DNA of 33,462 nt, taken from Rhodanobacter sp. GTDB lineage: Bacteria > Pseudomonadota > Gammaproteobacteria > Xanthomonadales > Rhodanobacteraceae. Shown here one piece after another: positions 16,559 to 27,826 of this stretch (position 1 is its first letter; each line of letters opens with the position of its first letter). Where the stretch lies: contig JAISPQ010000071.1 of the NCBI GenBank assembly GCA_031274955.1, positions 1-33,462 on the forward strand, read 5' to 3'. Under the pieces are notes generated by a model. That model was given only the letters and a program-made list of their open reading frames with translations. It did no database searches and was not told the origin of the DNA. Made by a program: the position numbers and the translations under genes.

Positions 16559-18847
16559 ATGTTCAGCAAAGACCTCGAAGCCACCATCGGCCAGTGTTAC
16601 AAAGACGCTCGCGAGCAGCGTCATGAGTACATGACCGTGGAGCACCTGTTGCTGGCGTTGCTGGACAACGCTGCGGCAGTGACGGTGTTGCGCGCCTGCG
16701 GCGCGGACATGGCCAGGCTCACACGCGACCTGCGCTCGATCATCACCGAAACCGTGCCGGTACTGCCGCCCAACGACGAGCGCGATACGCAGCCCACGCT
16801 TGGTTTCCAGCGCGTGCTGCAACGCGCGGTCTATAACGTGCAATCCTCGGGCCGCAAGGAAGTCAGCGGCGCGAACGTGCTGGTCGCGATCTTCGGCGAG
16901 AAGGACTCGCACGCGGTGTACTTTCTTGGCCAGCAGGAGATCGGGCGTCTGGACGTGGTCAACTTCATCTCGCACGGCGTTGCCAAGATCGGCCGCGAGT
17001 CGCCCAGCCCGCAGCCGGCTGCCGGTACGGAGGGGCAAGGGCAGGGGCAGGCCGAAGCCGGTGAGGAAGGGCGCGGCAATCCGTTGACGGAGTTCGCAAA
17101 TAACCTCAACGAACTCGCACGGCAAGGCAAGATCGATCCCTTGATCGGGCGCCAAGAGGAAATCGAGCGCACGATCCAGGTATTGTGCCGCCGCCGTAAG
17201 AACAACCCGCTGTACGTGGGCGAAGCCGGCGTCGGCAAGACCGCGCTCGCCGAAGGTTTGGCCAAGCGCATCGTCGAAGGCGACGTACCTGCGGTACTGG
17301 CCAAGTGCACGATCTGGGCGCTGGATATGGGCACGCTGGTGGCCGGTACGAAATATCGCGGCGACTTCGAGAAGCGCCTCAAGGGCGTGATCACGCAGAT
17401 CAAGAAAGAGCCGGGTGCGATTCTGTTCATCGACGAAATCCACACCGTCATCGGCGCCGGTTCGGCATCGGGCGGCACCATGGATGCGTCGAACCTCATC
17501 AAGCCGGTACTGGCCAATGGCGAACTGCGCTGCATCGGCTCGACCACGTTCCAGGAATATCGCGGCGTGTTCGAGAAAGACCGCGCGCTCGCGCGGCGTT
17601 TCCAGAAGATCGATGTGGTCGAGCCCACGATCGCGGAGAGTGTGGAAATCCTCAAGGGCTTGAAACAGCGTTTCGAGGAGCACCACAAGATCGAATATAC
17701 CAGCGGTGCACTGCAAGCCGCGGTCGATTTGTCGGTCAAGCACATTGCCGATCGCTTGCTGCCGGACAAGGCGATCGACGTGATCGACGAGGCCGGCGCG
17801 CGCCAGCATCTGCTGCCCGAAGACCAGCGTAGCGGCCGCGTGGACGTACCGGATATCGAGTTCATCGTTGCGCGCATGGCACGTATCCCGCACAAACAGG
17901 TGTCGGCGTCCGACCGCGACGTGCTGCGCAATCTCGACCGCAACCTCAAGATGGTCGTATTCGGGCAGGACGCGGCGATCGATGCGCTCGCCAGCGCGAT
18001 CAAGATGGCACGTTCGGGCTTGGGCAATCCGCAAAAACCGATCGGTTGTTTCCTGTTGACCGGGCCGACCGGCGTGGGCAAGACCGAAGTCACGCGGCAG
18101 CTTGCGATGCAGCTGGGCATCGAACTGGTGCGCTTTGACATGTCCGAATACATGGAATCGCACTCGGTATCGCGCCTGATCGGCGCGCCGCCGGGTTATG
18201 TCGGTTTCGATCAGGGCGGCCTGCTCACCGAGCAGATCGTCAAGCACCCGCATTGCGTGCTGCTGCTCGATGAAATCGAAAAGGCGCATCCGGATGTCTA
18301 CAACGTGCTGTTGCAGATCATGGATCACGGCGTGCTGACCGACACCAACGGCCGCGAGGCGAACTTCAAGAACGTGATTCTGGTGATGACGACCAATGCA
18401 GGCGCGCAGATCGCAGCGCGGCGCACGATCGGTTTCGTCGAGCAGAATCACACGACCGACGCGATGGAAGTGATCCGCAAGATGTTCACGCCGGAGTTCC
18501 GCAATCGTCTGGATACGATCGTGGCATTCAACTCGCTGGATTTCGAGCATATCCTGCGTGTCGTGGACAAATTCCTGATCGAACTGGAAACGCAGTTGCA
18601 GGAGAAGCACGTGACCCTGCATGTGGATACGGACGCGCGGCGCTGGCTGGCCGAGCACGGCTTCGATCCGCAGATGGGCGCGCGTCCGATGGCGCGTGTG
18701 ATCCAGGAAAACGTCAAGCGGCCGCTCGCCGACGAGCTACTGTTCGGCCAGCTCGCGTACGGTGGCAAGGTTCATCTGAGCGTCAAGGACGGCAAGCTCG
18801 AGGTGCGCGTGGAGACCAACGAGAAACAACCCGAAGTCGTCGAATGA
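16559..18847 (+). CDS. clpA: ATP-dependent Clp protease ATP-binding subunit ClpA
   Basis: This 762-aa AAA+ unfoldase carries two nucleotide-binding modules. The N-terminal Clp repeat domain starts MFSKDLEATIGQCYKDAREQ. Walker A-1 is GEAGVGKT (221-228) with FIDEIHTVIGAGSASGG. Walker A-2 is GPTGVGKT (502-509) with LLLDEIEKAHPDVYN. The C-terminal domain contains GARPMARVIQENVKRPLADELLFG. With ClpP it degrades N-degron substrates presented by ClpS. A Gly/Gln/Glu-rich linker (about 150-175) separates the N domain from AAA-1. GGAG lies 8 nt before the ATG. It converges with infA, with 55 bp between the ends. Confidence 0.97.
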   Translation: MFSKDLEATIGQCYKDAREQRHEYMTVEHLLLALLDNAAAVTVLRACGADMARLTRDLRSIITETVPVLPPNDERDTQPTLGFQRVLQRAVYNVQSSGRKEVSGANVLVAIFGEKDSHAVYFLGQQEIGRLDVVNFISHGVAKIGRESPSPQPAAGTEGQGQGQAEAGEEGRGNPLTEFANNLNELARQGKIDPLIGRQEEIERTIQVLCRRRKNNPLYVGEAGVGKTALAEGLAKRIVEGDVPAVLAKCTIWALDMGTLVAGTKYRGDFEKRLKGVITQIKKEPGAILFIDEIHTVIGAGSASGGTMDASNLIKPVLANGELRCIGSTTFQEYRGVFEKDRALARRFQKIDVVEPTIAESVEILKGLKQRFEEHHKIEYTSGALQAAVDLSVKHIADRLLPDKAIDVIDEAGARQHLLPEDQRSGRVDVPDIEFIVARMARIPHKQVSASDRDVLRNLDRNLKMVVFGQDAAIDALASAIKMARSGLGNPQKPIGCFLLTGPTGVGKTEVTRQLAMQLGIELVRFDMSEYMESHSVSRLIGAPPGYVGFDQGGLLTEQIVKHPHCVLLLDEIEKAHPDVYNVLLQIMDHGVLTDTNGREANFKNVILVMTTNAGAQIAARRTIGFVEQNHTTDAMEVIRKMFTPEFRNRLDTIVAFNSLDFEHILRVVDKFLIELETQLQEKHVTLHVDTDARRWLAEHGFDPQMGARPMARVIQENVKRPLADELLFGQLAYGGKVHLSVKDGKLEVRVETNEKQPEVVE

Positions 18848-18902
18848 TGGGGCAGGGAGCGCTTTCACGTGGGCGGGGCGAAGGATGCTTTCCCCCTGCT
18901 GC

Positions 18903-19121
18903 CTATTTCATGCGGTAGGTGATACGGCCCTTGGTCAGGTCATACGGTGTCATCTCGACCTTCACCTTGTCGCCGGTCAGGATGCGGATGTAGTTCTTGC
19001 GCATGCGTCCGGAAATGTGGGCGGTGACCACATGGCCGTTTTCAAGCTTTACGCGGAACACCGTGTTCGGAAGGGTCTCCATGATCGTGCCTTCCATCTC
19101 GATGACGTCGTCTTTGGACAT
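18903..19121 (-). CDS. infA: Translation initiation factor IF-1
   Basis: This 72-aa S1/OB-fold protein has the canonical IF-1 sequence: [57 protein letters not shown]. It binds the 30S A site during initiation. AAGGAAACA precedes the ATG. It lies between clpA and aat, an order shared with many gammaproteobacteria (clpS-clpA-infA-aat). Confidence 0.98.
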   Translation of the reverse strand: MSKDDVIEMEGTIMETLPNTVFRVKLENGHVVTAHISGRMRKNYIRILTGDKVKVEMTPYDLTKGRITYRMK

Positions 19122-19225
19122 TGTTTCCTTGAAGAAGCTTGGGCCGAACAGCGCGGAAAAGTCGCTTATTCTGCCATGGCCGGGCGATAGCGGGAAGCAA
19201 ATTCACGCCGGAGTGTGCTGGAGTT

Positions 19226-19954
19226 TCACTTTATGAGGTCATCGGGCCGCAGGAGCGGGAAGCATTCGCGCCAGTTTCCGTCGATACCCGGCGCATCGGC
19301 CAACTCGGCTACGGCCGCCAGGAACGGCGCGCGCGGCATCTGGAAGGCGCCCAGCGTGAACAGATGCTGCGAAGCGACCTGCGCATCGAGCAAGGGATAG
19401 CCCCAGCCGCTCAACACGTGGCACAGCGCCAGCAAGGCGACCTTGGAACCGTTCGCCGTGGCGCTGAACATGGATTCGCCGAAGAACATGCGGCCCAGCG
19501 ACACCCCGTAGATGCCGCCGACGAGCCGTTCGTCCGCCCAGGCTTCCACCGAATGCGCATGGCCAAGCGCATGCAAATGCTCGTAGGCGGCGAGCATGTC
19601 GCGGCCGATCCAGGTGCTGCGCTGGTGCTCGCGCGGGGCGGCACATGCGCGCATGACGTGCGCAAATGCGGTATCCGCGCGAATCCGCCAATCGCATCCG
19701 CGCAGCCAGCGCGCAAGACGGCGCGGCACATGGGGCCGCGCGGTTGCGAATACGGTGCGTTGCGCCGGCGACCACCACAGGATCGGTTGTCCGTCCGAAT
19801 ACCACGGAAAAATGCCGCGCCGATAAGCGGCGAGCAGGCGCGCGGCGGACAGGTCGCCACCGGCGGCAAGCAATCCATCGGGTTCGCGCAGGGCGGTTTC
19901 GATGGCGGGAAAGTCGTCGATACGCTGCGTATCGAGAAAGGGCAGGCGAATCAT
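19226..19954 (-). CDS. aat: Leucyl/phenylalanyl-tRNA--protein transferase
   Basis: This 242-aa enzyme attaches Leu or Phe from aminoacyl-tRNA to the N-terminus of proteins starting with Arg or Lys, making them ClpS/ClpAP substrates. Family motifs are DGLLAAGGDLSAARLLAAYRRGIFPW, QPILWWSPAQRTVF, VEAWADERLVGGIYGVSLGRMFFGESMFS and DAQVASQHLFTLGA. It is functionally linked to clpS/clpA nearby. The ATG overlaps the stop codon of the upstream FemAB-like gene as ATGA (19954-19951). Confidence 0.96.
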   Translation of the reverse strand: MIRLPFLDTQRIDDFPAIETALREPDGLLAAGGDLSAARLLAAYRRGIFPWYSDGQPILWWSPAQRTVFATARPHVPRRLARWLRGCDWRIRADTAFAHVMRACAAPREHQRSTWIGRDMLAAYEHLHALGHAHSVEAWADERLVGGIYGVSLGRMFFGESMFSATANGSKVALLALCHVLSGWGYPLLDAQVASQHLFTLGAFQMPRAPFLAAVAELADAPGIDGNWRECFPLLRPDDLIK

Positions 19955-21090
19955 GTGCGTTCCGCATACGGCGAATGCATGAGCAAATGGTCGCGATAAG
20001 CATCCAGCGCGCGCGCCTCATGGCGCAAGGCGTTTGCGATGGCGGCGCGAAAACGCGGGTCGGCGATCCAGTGAAACGAGCGCGTGCGTGTCGGCAGGAA
20101 GCCGCGCGCGAGCTTGTGTTCACCTTGCGCGCCCGGCTCGAACATCGCCAAGCGCTCGCGCAGGCAATACTCGATGCCCTGGTAATAACAGGCTTCGAAA
20201 TGCAGCCCCTCGACATGCTCGTGGTAGCCCCAGTAGCGCCCGTACAGTGTGGTCGAACTGCGCAGCATCAGCGCGCCGGCCAGTAGCGCCGATCCGCGCC
20301 GGCACAGCACGGCGACGACGTTGCGCGGCATCGCCGCACCCAGATGGTGAAAGAAATCCAGCGTGAGCGCGGGATGGTTGCCCTTGTCGTCGAAGGTCGA
20401 GCGGTAGAACGCATGCAGTGCGCGCCAGTGGGTCGCGTCAAGCTCATCGCCGTGGCGGATTTCGCAGCACACACCGGCGCGTGCGACGCGCGCGCGTTCG
20501 CCGCGGATGTTCTTGCGTTTCTTGTGGTTGAGCGCGGCAAGAAACTCATCGAACGTCGTCCAGCCTGCGTTGTGCCAATGGAATTGCCAATCAAAGCGCA
20601 TCAACCAGTCGCGTCCGGCGAACGCAGCGGCATCGGTTTCCGTCGCGAAATTGAGGTGCGCCGATGACAGGCCGAGCCGTCGTGTCTCATCACGGATCGC
20701 GTCGATGGCGATGCCGCGCAGGGTATCGGCATCCGTTGCCGCGCCGGTCAGCAACCGCGGCCCGCAGACCGGCGAGTAGGGGACGGCGCACAGCAGCTTG
20801 GGGTAGTAGTTCAGACCATGCTGCGCATAGGCATGCGCCCAGCTCCAGTCGAACACGAACTCGCCATGCGAATTCGTCTTGAGATAAAGCGGCGCCGCGG
20901 CGATCAGGCACGCGTCACGGTAGATGCCCAGATGATGCGGCCGCCAGCCGTAGTCGCGGCGCACGCAACCGTGGCGCTCCAGTCCGGACAGGAACGCATG
21001 ATCGAGAAACGGATTGTCGTCCGCTCGCAACGCGTTCCATGTCGCGGACGGAATCTCGTCCACTGCGGCATGGAAGCGCGCAACGATCAT
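19951..21090 (-). CDS. FemAB-like GNAT-fold acyltransferase (DUF482/COG3146-like)
   Basis: This 379-aa protein resembles the proteobacterial family annotated as GNAT N-acetyltransferase or peptidoglycan biosynthesis-like. Seen motifs are NPFLDHAFLSGLERHGCV, FVFDWSWAHAYAQHGLNYYPKL, VPYSPVCGPRLL, a basic NHKKRKNIRGERARV, and SSTTLYGRYWGYHEHVEGLHFEACYYQGIEYC near the C-terminus. FemAB-type enzymes transfer amino acids from aminoacyl-tRNA. The ATGA overlap with aat, another aminoacyl-tRNA-protein transferase, is suggestive but not proof of a related substrate. No clear RBS precedes ATG 21090. The biochemical function is unknown to me. Confidence 0.75.
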   Translation of the reverse strand: MIVARFHAAVDEIPSATWNALRADDNPFLDHAFLSGLERHGCVRRDYGWRPHHLGIYRDACLIAAAPLYLKTNSHGEFVFDWSWAHAYAQHGLNYYPKLLCAVPYSPVCGPRLLTGAATDADTLRGIAIDAIRDETRRLGLSSAHLNFATETDAAAFAGRDWLMRFDWQFHWHNAGWTTFDEFLAALNHKKRKNIRGERARVARAGVCCEIRHGDELDATHWRALHAFYRSTFDDKGNHPALTLDFFHHLGAAMPRNVVAVLCRRGSALLAGALMLRSSTTLYGRYWGYHEHVEGLHFEACYYQGIEYCLRERLAMFEPGAQGEHKLARGFLPTRTRSFHWIADPRFRAAIANALRHEARALDAYRDHLLMHSPYAERT

Positions 21091-21114
21091 GGTGCAGGAT
21101 CGGTGGCTGAGGTT

Positions 21115-22442
<1,328 letters not shown>

Positions 22443-24782
22443 TTGGTGGCGCACATCCAAAAAGCTGAAAAATCAAGCCCTCAACTCAGTGAGCAGTGGC
22501 ATAAGCGCCTGCGCGAAGCGATCTTCCTGCTCCTGTTGCCGCTGGCCGTCTATCTGTTCGCCTGCCTGTTCACCTACAGCCCAAGCGATCCGAGCTGGTC
22601 GCATACCGGCGATCCCACGCATGGCATCCACAACTTCGGCGGCACCTTCGGGGCGTGGATCGCGGACCTTGCGTTCTATCTGTGCGGTCTGGGGGGGTAT
22701 GCGCTGCCGATCCTGCTGCTCGTGGCCGGCATGATCGTCTTGCGTGGCAGTAGCAGTACGCTCGAAGAACGATCCTCGCTCGAACCCACGCTGCGGCTGA
22801 TCGGATTCGTCACCTTCCTCATCGCCGCTCCAGGGGTGGCCTACCTGCGCGATAAGACCTCGCACACCCTGCCGGAAAGCGGCGGCGGCATTCTCGGCCG
22901 AGCGGTCGGCAGGAGTCTGGAACATATGTTCGGCGGACTGGGCGCGAGCATGTTCCTGTTCGCGTTGCTGCTGGTCGCCGTCACACTGGTGACCGGATTT
23001 TCCTGGTTCAAGCTGATGGATGGCATCGGCCGTTTTTTGCTGGGCGCGGGTATGCGCATGGTGGCCGGGATGCGCACGATTGGCGACTGGATGGCCGCAC
23101 GCGAGGCGCGTGCCGAACGCAAGAGCGCGCGTAAGGCCGATACGGCGCGGCAGTCCAAGCGCGAACCGGTCCGCATCGAACCGGTGATGTCCCCGATTCA
23201 GAAGAGCGAACGCGCACAGCGCGAGACGCAGATTCCGCTGTTCGTCGGCGCTTCGCACAAGGACGAATTGCCGCCGCTATCGCTGCTGGACGAACCCAAG
23301 GCGCAGACCAAGGGCTATTCGGAAGAGGCGCTGGAAGCCCTGTCGCGGCAAGTCGAATTCAAGCTCAGGGATTTCCGCATCGAGGCGCAGGTGGTCAGCG
23401 CGCATCCTGGCCCGGTTATCACGCGCTTCGAATTGCAACCCGCGCCGGGTGTGAAGGGCAGCCAGATCTCCAGCCTCGACAAGGACATCGCGCGTGGCCT
23501 GTCGGTGATCAGCGTGCGCGTGGTCGATGTGATTCCCGGCAAATCGGTGATCGGCCTTGAGATTCCCAACTCGCATCGTGAGATCGTCTATCTGACGGAA
23601 ATCCTCGGTTCGGGCAAGTACGACGCGTTGAAGTCGCCGCTCACGCTGGCGCTGGGCAAGGACATCGGCGGCGCACCGGTGGTGGTCGATCTGCAGAAGA
23701 TGCCGCACCTCTTGGTCGCAGGCACGACCGGCTCGGGCAAGTCGGTTGCGTTGAACGCGATGGTGCTGAGCCTGCTCTACAAGGCCAGCGTGCACGACGT
23801 GCGCATGATCATGATCGATCCGAAGATGTTGGAATTGTCCGTATATCAAGGCATTCCGCATCTGCTCGCGCCGGTCGTCACCGATATGAAGGAAGCGGCG
23901 AACGCGCTGCGCTGGTGCGTCGCCGAGATGGAGCGCCGCTACAAGCTGATGTCCGCGGTCGGCGTGCGCAATCTCGCCGGCTTCAACAAGAAAGTGAAGG
24001 ATGCCGACGAAGACGGCCAGCCGCTGCTCGATCCCATGTTCCGCCCGGATGCCTCGCAGCCGGGCCTGACCGCGCAGCCGTTGCGGCCCCTGCCGTACAT
24101 CGTCGTCATCATCGACGAATTCGCCGACATGATGATGATCGTCGGCAAGAAGGTCGAAGAACTCATCGCGCGCCTCGCGCAGAAGGCGCGCGCCGCCGGC
24201 GTGCATCTGATCCTGGCCACGCAACGCCCGTCGGTGGATGTGATCACCGGCCTCATCAAGGCGAACATCCCCACGCGCATCGCGTTTCAGGTATCCAGCA
24301 AGATCGATTCACGCACGATCCTGGATCAATCCGGTGCGGAAACCCTGCTGGGTCACGGCGACATGCTGTACCTGCCGCCCGGTACGGCCACGCCCGAGCG
24401 CGTACACGGCGCATTCGTGAGCGATGAGGAAGTGCACCGCGTCGTGCAATGGCTGCGCGCGCAGGGTGCGCCCGAATACATCGAAGGTGTGCTCGAAGAA
24501 GTGCAGTCGCTGGGTAACGGCAAGATCATCGACGAATCCGGGCTGCCGCAGGACGCCGACGACAGCGAAGGCGGTAGCGACGACGCGCAGCTCTACGACA
24601 AGGCCGTCGCGATCGTGACCAAAACACGCCGCGCCTCGATCTCCGGCGTGCAGCGTCATCTGCGCATCGGCTACAACCGCGCCGCGCGCCTGATCGAGCA
24701 GATGGAGCGCGACGGCGTCGTCAGCGCGCCCGAGCACAACGGCAACCGCACCGTACTCGCACCGCCACCGGTCGAGGATTGA
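22443..24782 (+). CDS. ftsK: DNA translocase FtsK
   Basis: The protein is about 779 aa. The N-terminal domain holds four TM helices (about 25-200). A fairly short charged linker follows, then the alpha/beta motor with [12 protein letters not shown] (427-438), [35 protein letters not shown] and [19 protein letters not shown]. The C-terminal gamma winged-helix domain (about 715-775, [20 protein letters not shown]) reads KOPS. FtsK couples septum closure to dimer resolution at dif. The start is TTG 22443 or GTG 22446; AGGT lies about 9 nt upstream. A run of seven Gs near 22691 stays in frame. Confidence 0.96.
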   Translation: MVAHIQKAEKSSPQLSEQWHKRLREAIFLLLLPLAVYLFACLFTYSPSDPSWSHTGDPTHGIHNFGGTFGAWIADLAFYLCGLGGYALPILLLVAGMIVLRGSSSTLEERSSLEPTLRLIGFVTFLIAAPGVAYLRDKTSHTLPESGGGILGRAVGRSLEHMFGGLGASMFLFALLLVAVTLVTGFSWFKLMDGIGRFLLGAGMRMVAGMRTIGDWMAAREARAERKSARKADTARQSKREPVRIEPVMSPIQKSERAQRETQIPLFVGASHKDELPPLSLLDEPKAQTKGYSEEALEALSRQVEFKLRDFRIEAQVVSAHPGPVITRFELQPAPGVKGSQISSLDKDIARGLSVISVRVVDVIPGKSVIGLEIPNSHREIVYLTEILGSGKYDALKSPLTLALGKDIGGAPVVVDLQKMPHLLVAGTTGSGKSVALNAMVLSLLYKASVHDVRMIMIDPKMLELSVYQGIPHLLAPVVTDMKEAANALRWCVAEMERRYKLMSAVGVRNLAGFNKKVKDADEDGQPLLDPMFRPDASQPGLTAQPLRPLPYIVVIIDEFADMMMIVGKKVEELIARLAQKARAAGVHLILATQRPSVDVITGLIKANIPTRIAFQVSSKIDSRTILDQSGAETLLGHGDMLYLPPGTATPERVHGAFVSDEEVHRVVQWLRAQGAPEYIEGVLEEVQSLGNGKIIDESGLPQDADDSEGGSDDAQLYDKAVAIVTKTRRASISGVQRHLRIGYNRAARLIEQMERDGVVSAPEHNGNRTVLAPPPVED

Positions 24783-24844
24783 TCTGTCCGCGTGCAGCGT
24801 CACTGTCGGATAATCGGCCTCTCCCTAATTTGAGTCGATGACCG

Positions 24845-25510
24845 ATGCCCCGTTTTAGACAGGCTCTTACCACAACACTGTTCGTCCTCATGGCTTCCAC
24901 GCAGGTCTACGCTGCCGATACGGCGCGCACGCGCATGGAAGCGTTCTCGAAAAACCTGCATGCGGTCACCGCGAATTTCAGCCAGTCCGTCATCGACGCG
25001 AACGGGCATCGCGGCGACGAATCTCGCGGCAACCTCGCGTTGGAAGCACCGCGCCAGTTCCGCTGGGAAACGATCGCGCCGTATCAGCAGACCATCGTCG
25101 CCGACGGTGCGCGCGTGTGGATCTACGAACCGGATCTTCAGCAAGTATCGGTACGTAACCAAAGCTCGGAAGAAGCGCACAGCCCATTGACCGTGCTGAC
25201 CGATCTTGCGCAACTGGATCGCGATTTCACCGCCAGCGAAGCCGGCGGGCACGACGGCCTGTTATGGCTCAAGCTCACCTCCAAAGCGAAGGAACCCGAA
25301 TTCGACTACGCCCAGCTCGGATTCGACGCCAATACCTTGCAGCGCATGGAGTTCAAGGATCAACTGGGCAATACCACGCGCATCCGTTTCGATGGCTGGA
25401 AACGCAATCCCGCGTTGCCTGCGGCGACTTTCAAGTTCGTTCCGCCCAAGGGCGTGGACGTGGTCGGCGATGCCAAGCCCAGTGCGAATGTATATCCGGT
25501 CAAGGAATGA
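24845..25510 (+). CDS. lolA: Outer-membrane lipoprotein carrier protein LolA
   Basis: This 221-aa periplasmic chaperone carries lipoproteins from LolCDE to LolB. A signal peptide (about 1-23, cleaved near VYAAD) precedes the LolA fold: MEAFSKNLHAVTANFSQSV, GNLALEAPRQFRWETIAPY, DGARVWIYEPDLQQVSV and LGNTTRIRFDGWKRNPALPAATFKFVPPKGVDVV. It lies 62 bp after ftsK on the same strand, the usual ftsK-lolA order. The codons for residues 4-8 contain GACAGGCTCT (24858-24867), the same sequence as the dispersed repeat terminus. The RBS is weak. Confidence 0.94.
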   Translation: MPRFRQALTTTLFVLMASTQVYAADTARTRMEAFSKNLHAVTANFSQSVIDANGHRGDESRGNLALEAPRQFRWETIAPYQQTIVADGARVWIYEPDLQQVSVRNQSSEEAHSPLTVLTDLAQLDRDFTASEAGGHDGLLWLKLTSKAKEPEFDYAQLGFDANTLQRMEFKDQLGNTTRIRFDGWKRNPALPAATFKFVPPKGVDVVGDAKPSANVYPVKE

Positions 25511-25659
25511 TGGCGCAATGCAGGGAAGGTCACGAGACTTCCCCTGGCCCTGCCTCTATCCTGCAAGCGGGGGAGAGGAAAAAGCGGTCGGACTGATGCG
25601 CGGCTACAAGCGTCTGTCCATGGAGCACTCACCGTTGGGCACTCACCGATCGAGTCAGG

Positions 25660-25669
25660 GACAGGCTCC
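25660..25669. repeat. GACAGGCTCC repeat terminus upstream of CYTH gene
   Basis: An isolated half-copy of the GAGCCTGTC family lies 4 bp before the CYTH start codon, in a 162-bp gap after lolA. The gap also has a GGGAAG/CTTCCC hairpin at 25523-25543 without a T-tract. Confidence 0.45.
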
Positions 25670-25672
25670 AAG

Positions 25673-26206
25673 ATGATAGAAATCGAACGCAAATTCCTCG
25701 TTGCCGACGACACATGGCGCGCTGCTGTTTCGCGCAGTGTCGAGATGGTGCAGGGCTATCTCGCCGGGCCGCCGGCGGCGCGCTGTTCGGTGCGTATCCG
25801 CATCGAAGGCGAGCGCGCGTTCCTCAATATCAAATCGGCGGCGAACGCGATTACGCGCGACGAATACGAATATCCGCTTCCGCCGGCCGACGCGCGTCAC
25901 ATGCTGGCGACGCTGGCCGGTGCGGTCGTGCAGAAGTGTCGCCACTATGTCGAGATCGGCGAGCATGTGTTCGAGATCGACGAATTCACCGGCCGCAATG
26001 CGGGGCTCATCGTCGCGGAGATCGAACTGGAAGCGGAAGACCAGTCCTTCCCACGGCCGCAATGGCTGGGGCGCGAGGTCAGCCATCTTGCGCGCTACTA
26101 CAATCTCAACCTTGCGGACTATCCCTATCAGGCATGGAGCGTCGAAGAACGCCGCGCGGACGACGCCCTCTGGCAGGTTGTCGGGGAATGGCCGGCCGGC
26201 ACGTAA
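25673..26206 (+). CDS. CYTH domain protein (triphosphate tunnel metalloenzyme)
   Basis: The 177-aa protein starts with the CYTH signature MIEIERKFLV (ExExK type). Tunnel-strand motifs follow: VRIRIEGERAFLNIKSA, TRDEYEYPLP, KCRHYVEIGEHVFEIDEF and GLIVAEIELEAED. Such small stand-alone CYTH proteins usually hydrolyse inorganic triphosphate or related phosphoesters with Mg2+/Mn2+. Adenylate cyclase activity is known only in a subset. It lacks the C-terminal CHAD domain of YgiF-type proteins. No strong RBS is present. nagZ follows 52 bp downstream on the same strand. Confidence 0.87.
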   Translation: MIEIERKFLVADDTWRAAVSRSVEMVQGYLAGPPAARCSVRIRIEGERAFLNIKSAANAITRDEYEYPLPPADARHMLATLAGAVVQKCRHYVEIGEHVFEIDEFTGRNAGLIVAEIELEAEDQSFPRPQWLGREVSHLARYYNLNLADYPYQAWSVEERRADDALWQVVGEWPAGT

Positions 26207-26258
26207 TGTGCCTTTACCATGACCGCGCGTCTTGAGAACCTGTCAAAATCCCGCTGCC

Positions 26259-27284
26259 ATGCTCATCATAGGTATTCCCGGCAAAACCCTGACCGACGCT
26301 GACCGTGCCCGGCTTGCCGCGCCGCAGGTCAGCGGCGTCATCCTGTTCACGCGCAATTTCGAGCATCGCGAACAGGTGGCCGCGCTGATCGATGCCATCC
26401 GCCACGAACGCGACGATCCATTCCTGCTGTGCGTGGATCAGGAAGGCGGCCGGGTGCAGCGCTTTAAAGAAGGCTTCACACAACTGCCTGCGTTGGCGAC
26501 GCTCGGAGCGTTATGGGCTCACGATCCGGCCGCCGCGATCGTGCGTGCCGAAGAGCACGCCTGGGTAATGGCGAGCGAGATGCGTGCGATCGGCATCGAT
26601 CTGAGCTTCGCGCCGGTGGTCGATCTCGCACGCGGCAATCGCGCGATCGGCACGCGCGCGTTCGACGCCGATCCGCAGATCGTCTCGGAACTGGCGCAGG
26701 CCTATCTGCGTGGCATGCGGCTCGCAGGCATGGCGGCGACGATCAAGCATTTTCCGGGGCATGGTTCGGTCGTCGAGGATACGCATTTCGATAGCGCACT
26801 GGACAGTCGTTCATTCGACGAATTACGTGCGGCCGATCTCGTGCCGTTCGGTGACACGATTGCGGCCGGCGCCGAGGCCGTGATGATGGCGCATGTGGTC
26901 TATCCGGCGGTTGATGCGCGCCCGGCGGGCTGCTCGCGCGCGTGGATCCAAGACATTCTGTGTGGCGAACTTGGGTTTGGCGGCGTAGTGATTAGCGACG
27001 ACATCGGCATGGCCGCATCCGAAACACTCGGCGACATCCAGGCGCGTATCCAAGCGCACCGCTGTGCGGGCTGCGATCTGGTGCTGGTCTGCGATCCAGC
27101 CACGGTTGCCGAAGCCATCGCCGTGAGTACGCATCTTGCGCCCTGCGATCCGCGCAAGTTGGCCACTCTTCAAGGCGCGGTAGCGCAAACGTGGAACGCT
27201 CTGGTCGACAATCCGCAGCGTGATACCTTTCTGGCCCATCTGGCCGCGCTCGATGCCACTTCGAGCACGCAGGGTCAGGCATGA
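26259..27284 (+). CDS. nagZ: Beta-N-acetylhexosaminidase NagZ
   Basis: This 341-aa glycoside hydrolase family 3 enzyme removes GlcNAc from anhydro-muropeptides in the cytoplasm during cell-wall recycling. Seen: MLIIGIPGKTLTDADRARL, GVILFTRNFEHREQV, LLCVDQEGGRVQRFKEGFT, DLSFAPVVDLARGNRAIGTRAF and the catalytic-loop IKHFPGHGSVVEDTH. VVISDDIGM carries the nucleophile Asp. The ATG at 26259 matches the family start; an in-frame TTG at 26232 adds unrelated residues. The stop overlaps hpt as ATGA (27281-27284). Confidence 0.96.
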   Translation: MLIIGIPGKTLTDADRARLAAPQVSGVILFTRNFEHREQVAALIDAIRHERDDPFLLCVDQEGGRVQRFKEGFTQLPALATLGALWAHDPAAAIVRAEEHAWVMASEMRAIGIDLSFAPVVDLARGNRAIGTRAFDADPQIVSELAQAYLRGMRLAGMAATIKHFPGHGSVVEDTHFDSALDSRSFDELRAADLVPFGDTIAAGAEAVMMAHVVYPAVDARPAGCSRAWIQDILCGELGFGGVVISDDIGMAASETLGDIQARIQAHRCAGCDLVLVCDPATVAEAIAVSTHLAPCDPRKLATLQGAVAQTWNALVDNPQRDTFLAHLAALDATSSTQGQA

Positions 27285-27826
27285 CTTCTTCCGATCTTGC
27301 CCGGGCGCTGAAACGCGCCGATCTCGTTCACGATCGGCATGCACTGACGTGCGCGATCACGCGGATCGGTGCGGACATCGACCGCGCGCTGGCTGGCGAA
27401 CCGGCCGTCTTCCTGACCGTGATGCAGGGTGCGCTGGTCTTCGCCGGACAACTGGCCACCGCGATCACCGCGCCGCTGATCTTCGACTACGTGCACGCGA
27501 CGCGCTATCGCGGACACACGCGTGGCGGCGAACTGGACTGGATCAAGCGGCCTACGGTGCCCCTGACTGGAGCGAGCGTCATCATCGTCGACGACATCCT
27601 TGATGAGGGACACACGCTCAAGGCCATCCGCGATGGGTGTCTGGAACAAGGTGCTGCGCGTGTGCTGATTGCTGTGCTCTGCGTGAAACGCCACGGTCGC
27701 AGCGTGCCCGATCTGCACGCGGATTTCATCGGCGTGGACGTGCCCGACCGCTATGTTTTCGGCTACGGGATGGACTATCACGAACAAGGCCGTCAACTGG
27801 CGGCCATTTATGCGGTGGACGCATGA
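27281..27826 (+). CDS. hpt: Hypoxanthine-guanine phosphoribosyltransferase
   Basis: This 181-aa type I PRTase has the PRPP-binding motif VIIVDDILDEGHTL (about residues 100-113), the PPi loop region FLTVMQGALVFAGQL and the purine-contact region FIGVDVPDRYVFGYGMDY. It converts hypoxanthine/guanine plus PRPP to IMP/GMP. Flanked by nagZ and mtnP with ATGA overlaps on both sides, it fits a salvage operon: methylthioinosine phosphorolysis yields hypoxanthine, which this enzyme can reuse. Confidence 0.93.
   Translation: MTSSDLARALKRADLVHDRHALTCAITRIGADIDRALAGEPAVFLTVMQGALVFAGQLATAITAPLIFDYVHATRYRGHTRGGELDWIKRPTVPLTGASVIIVDDILDEGHTLKAIRDGCLEQGAARVLIAVLCVKRHGRSVPDLHADFIGVDVPDRYVFGYGMDYHEQGRQLAAIYAVDA

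Noticed and set aside
22688..22698. Frameshift or slippage site at the seven-G run in ftsK
   Set aside because: The frame is continuous through it and the protein remains a normal transmembrane region.
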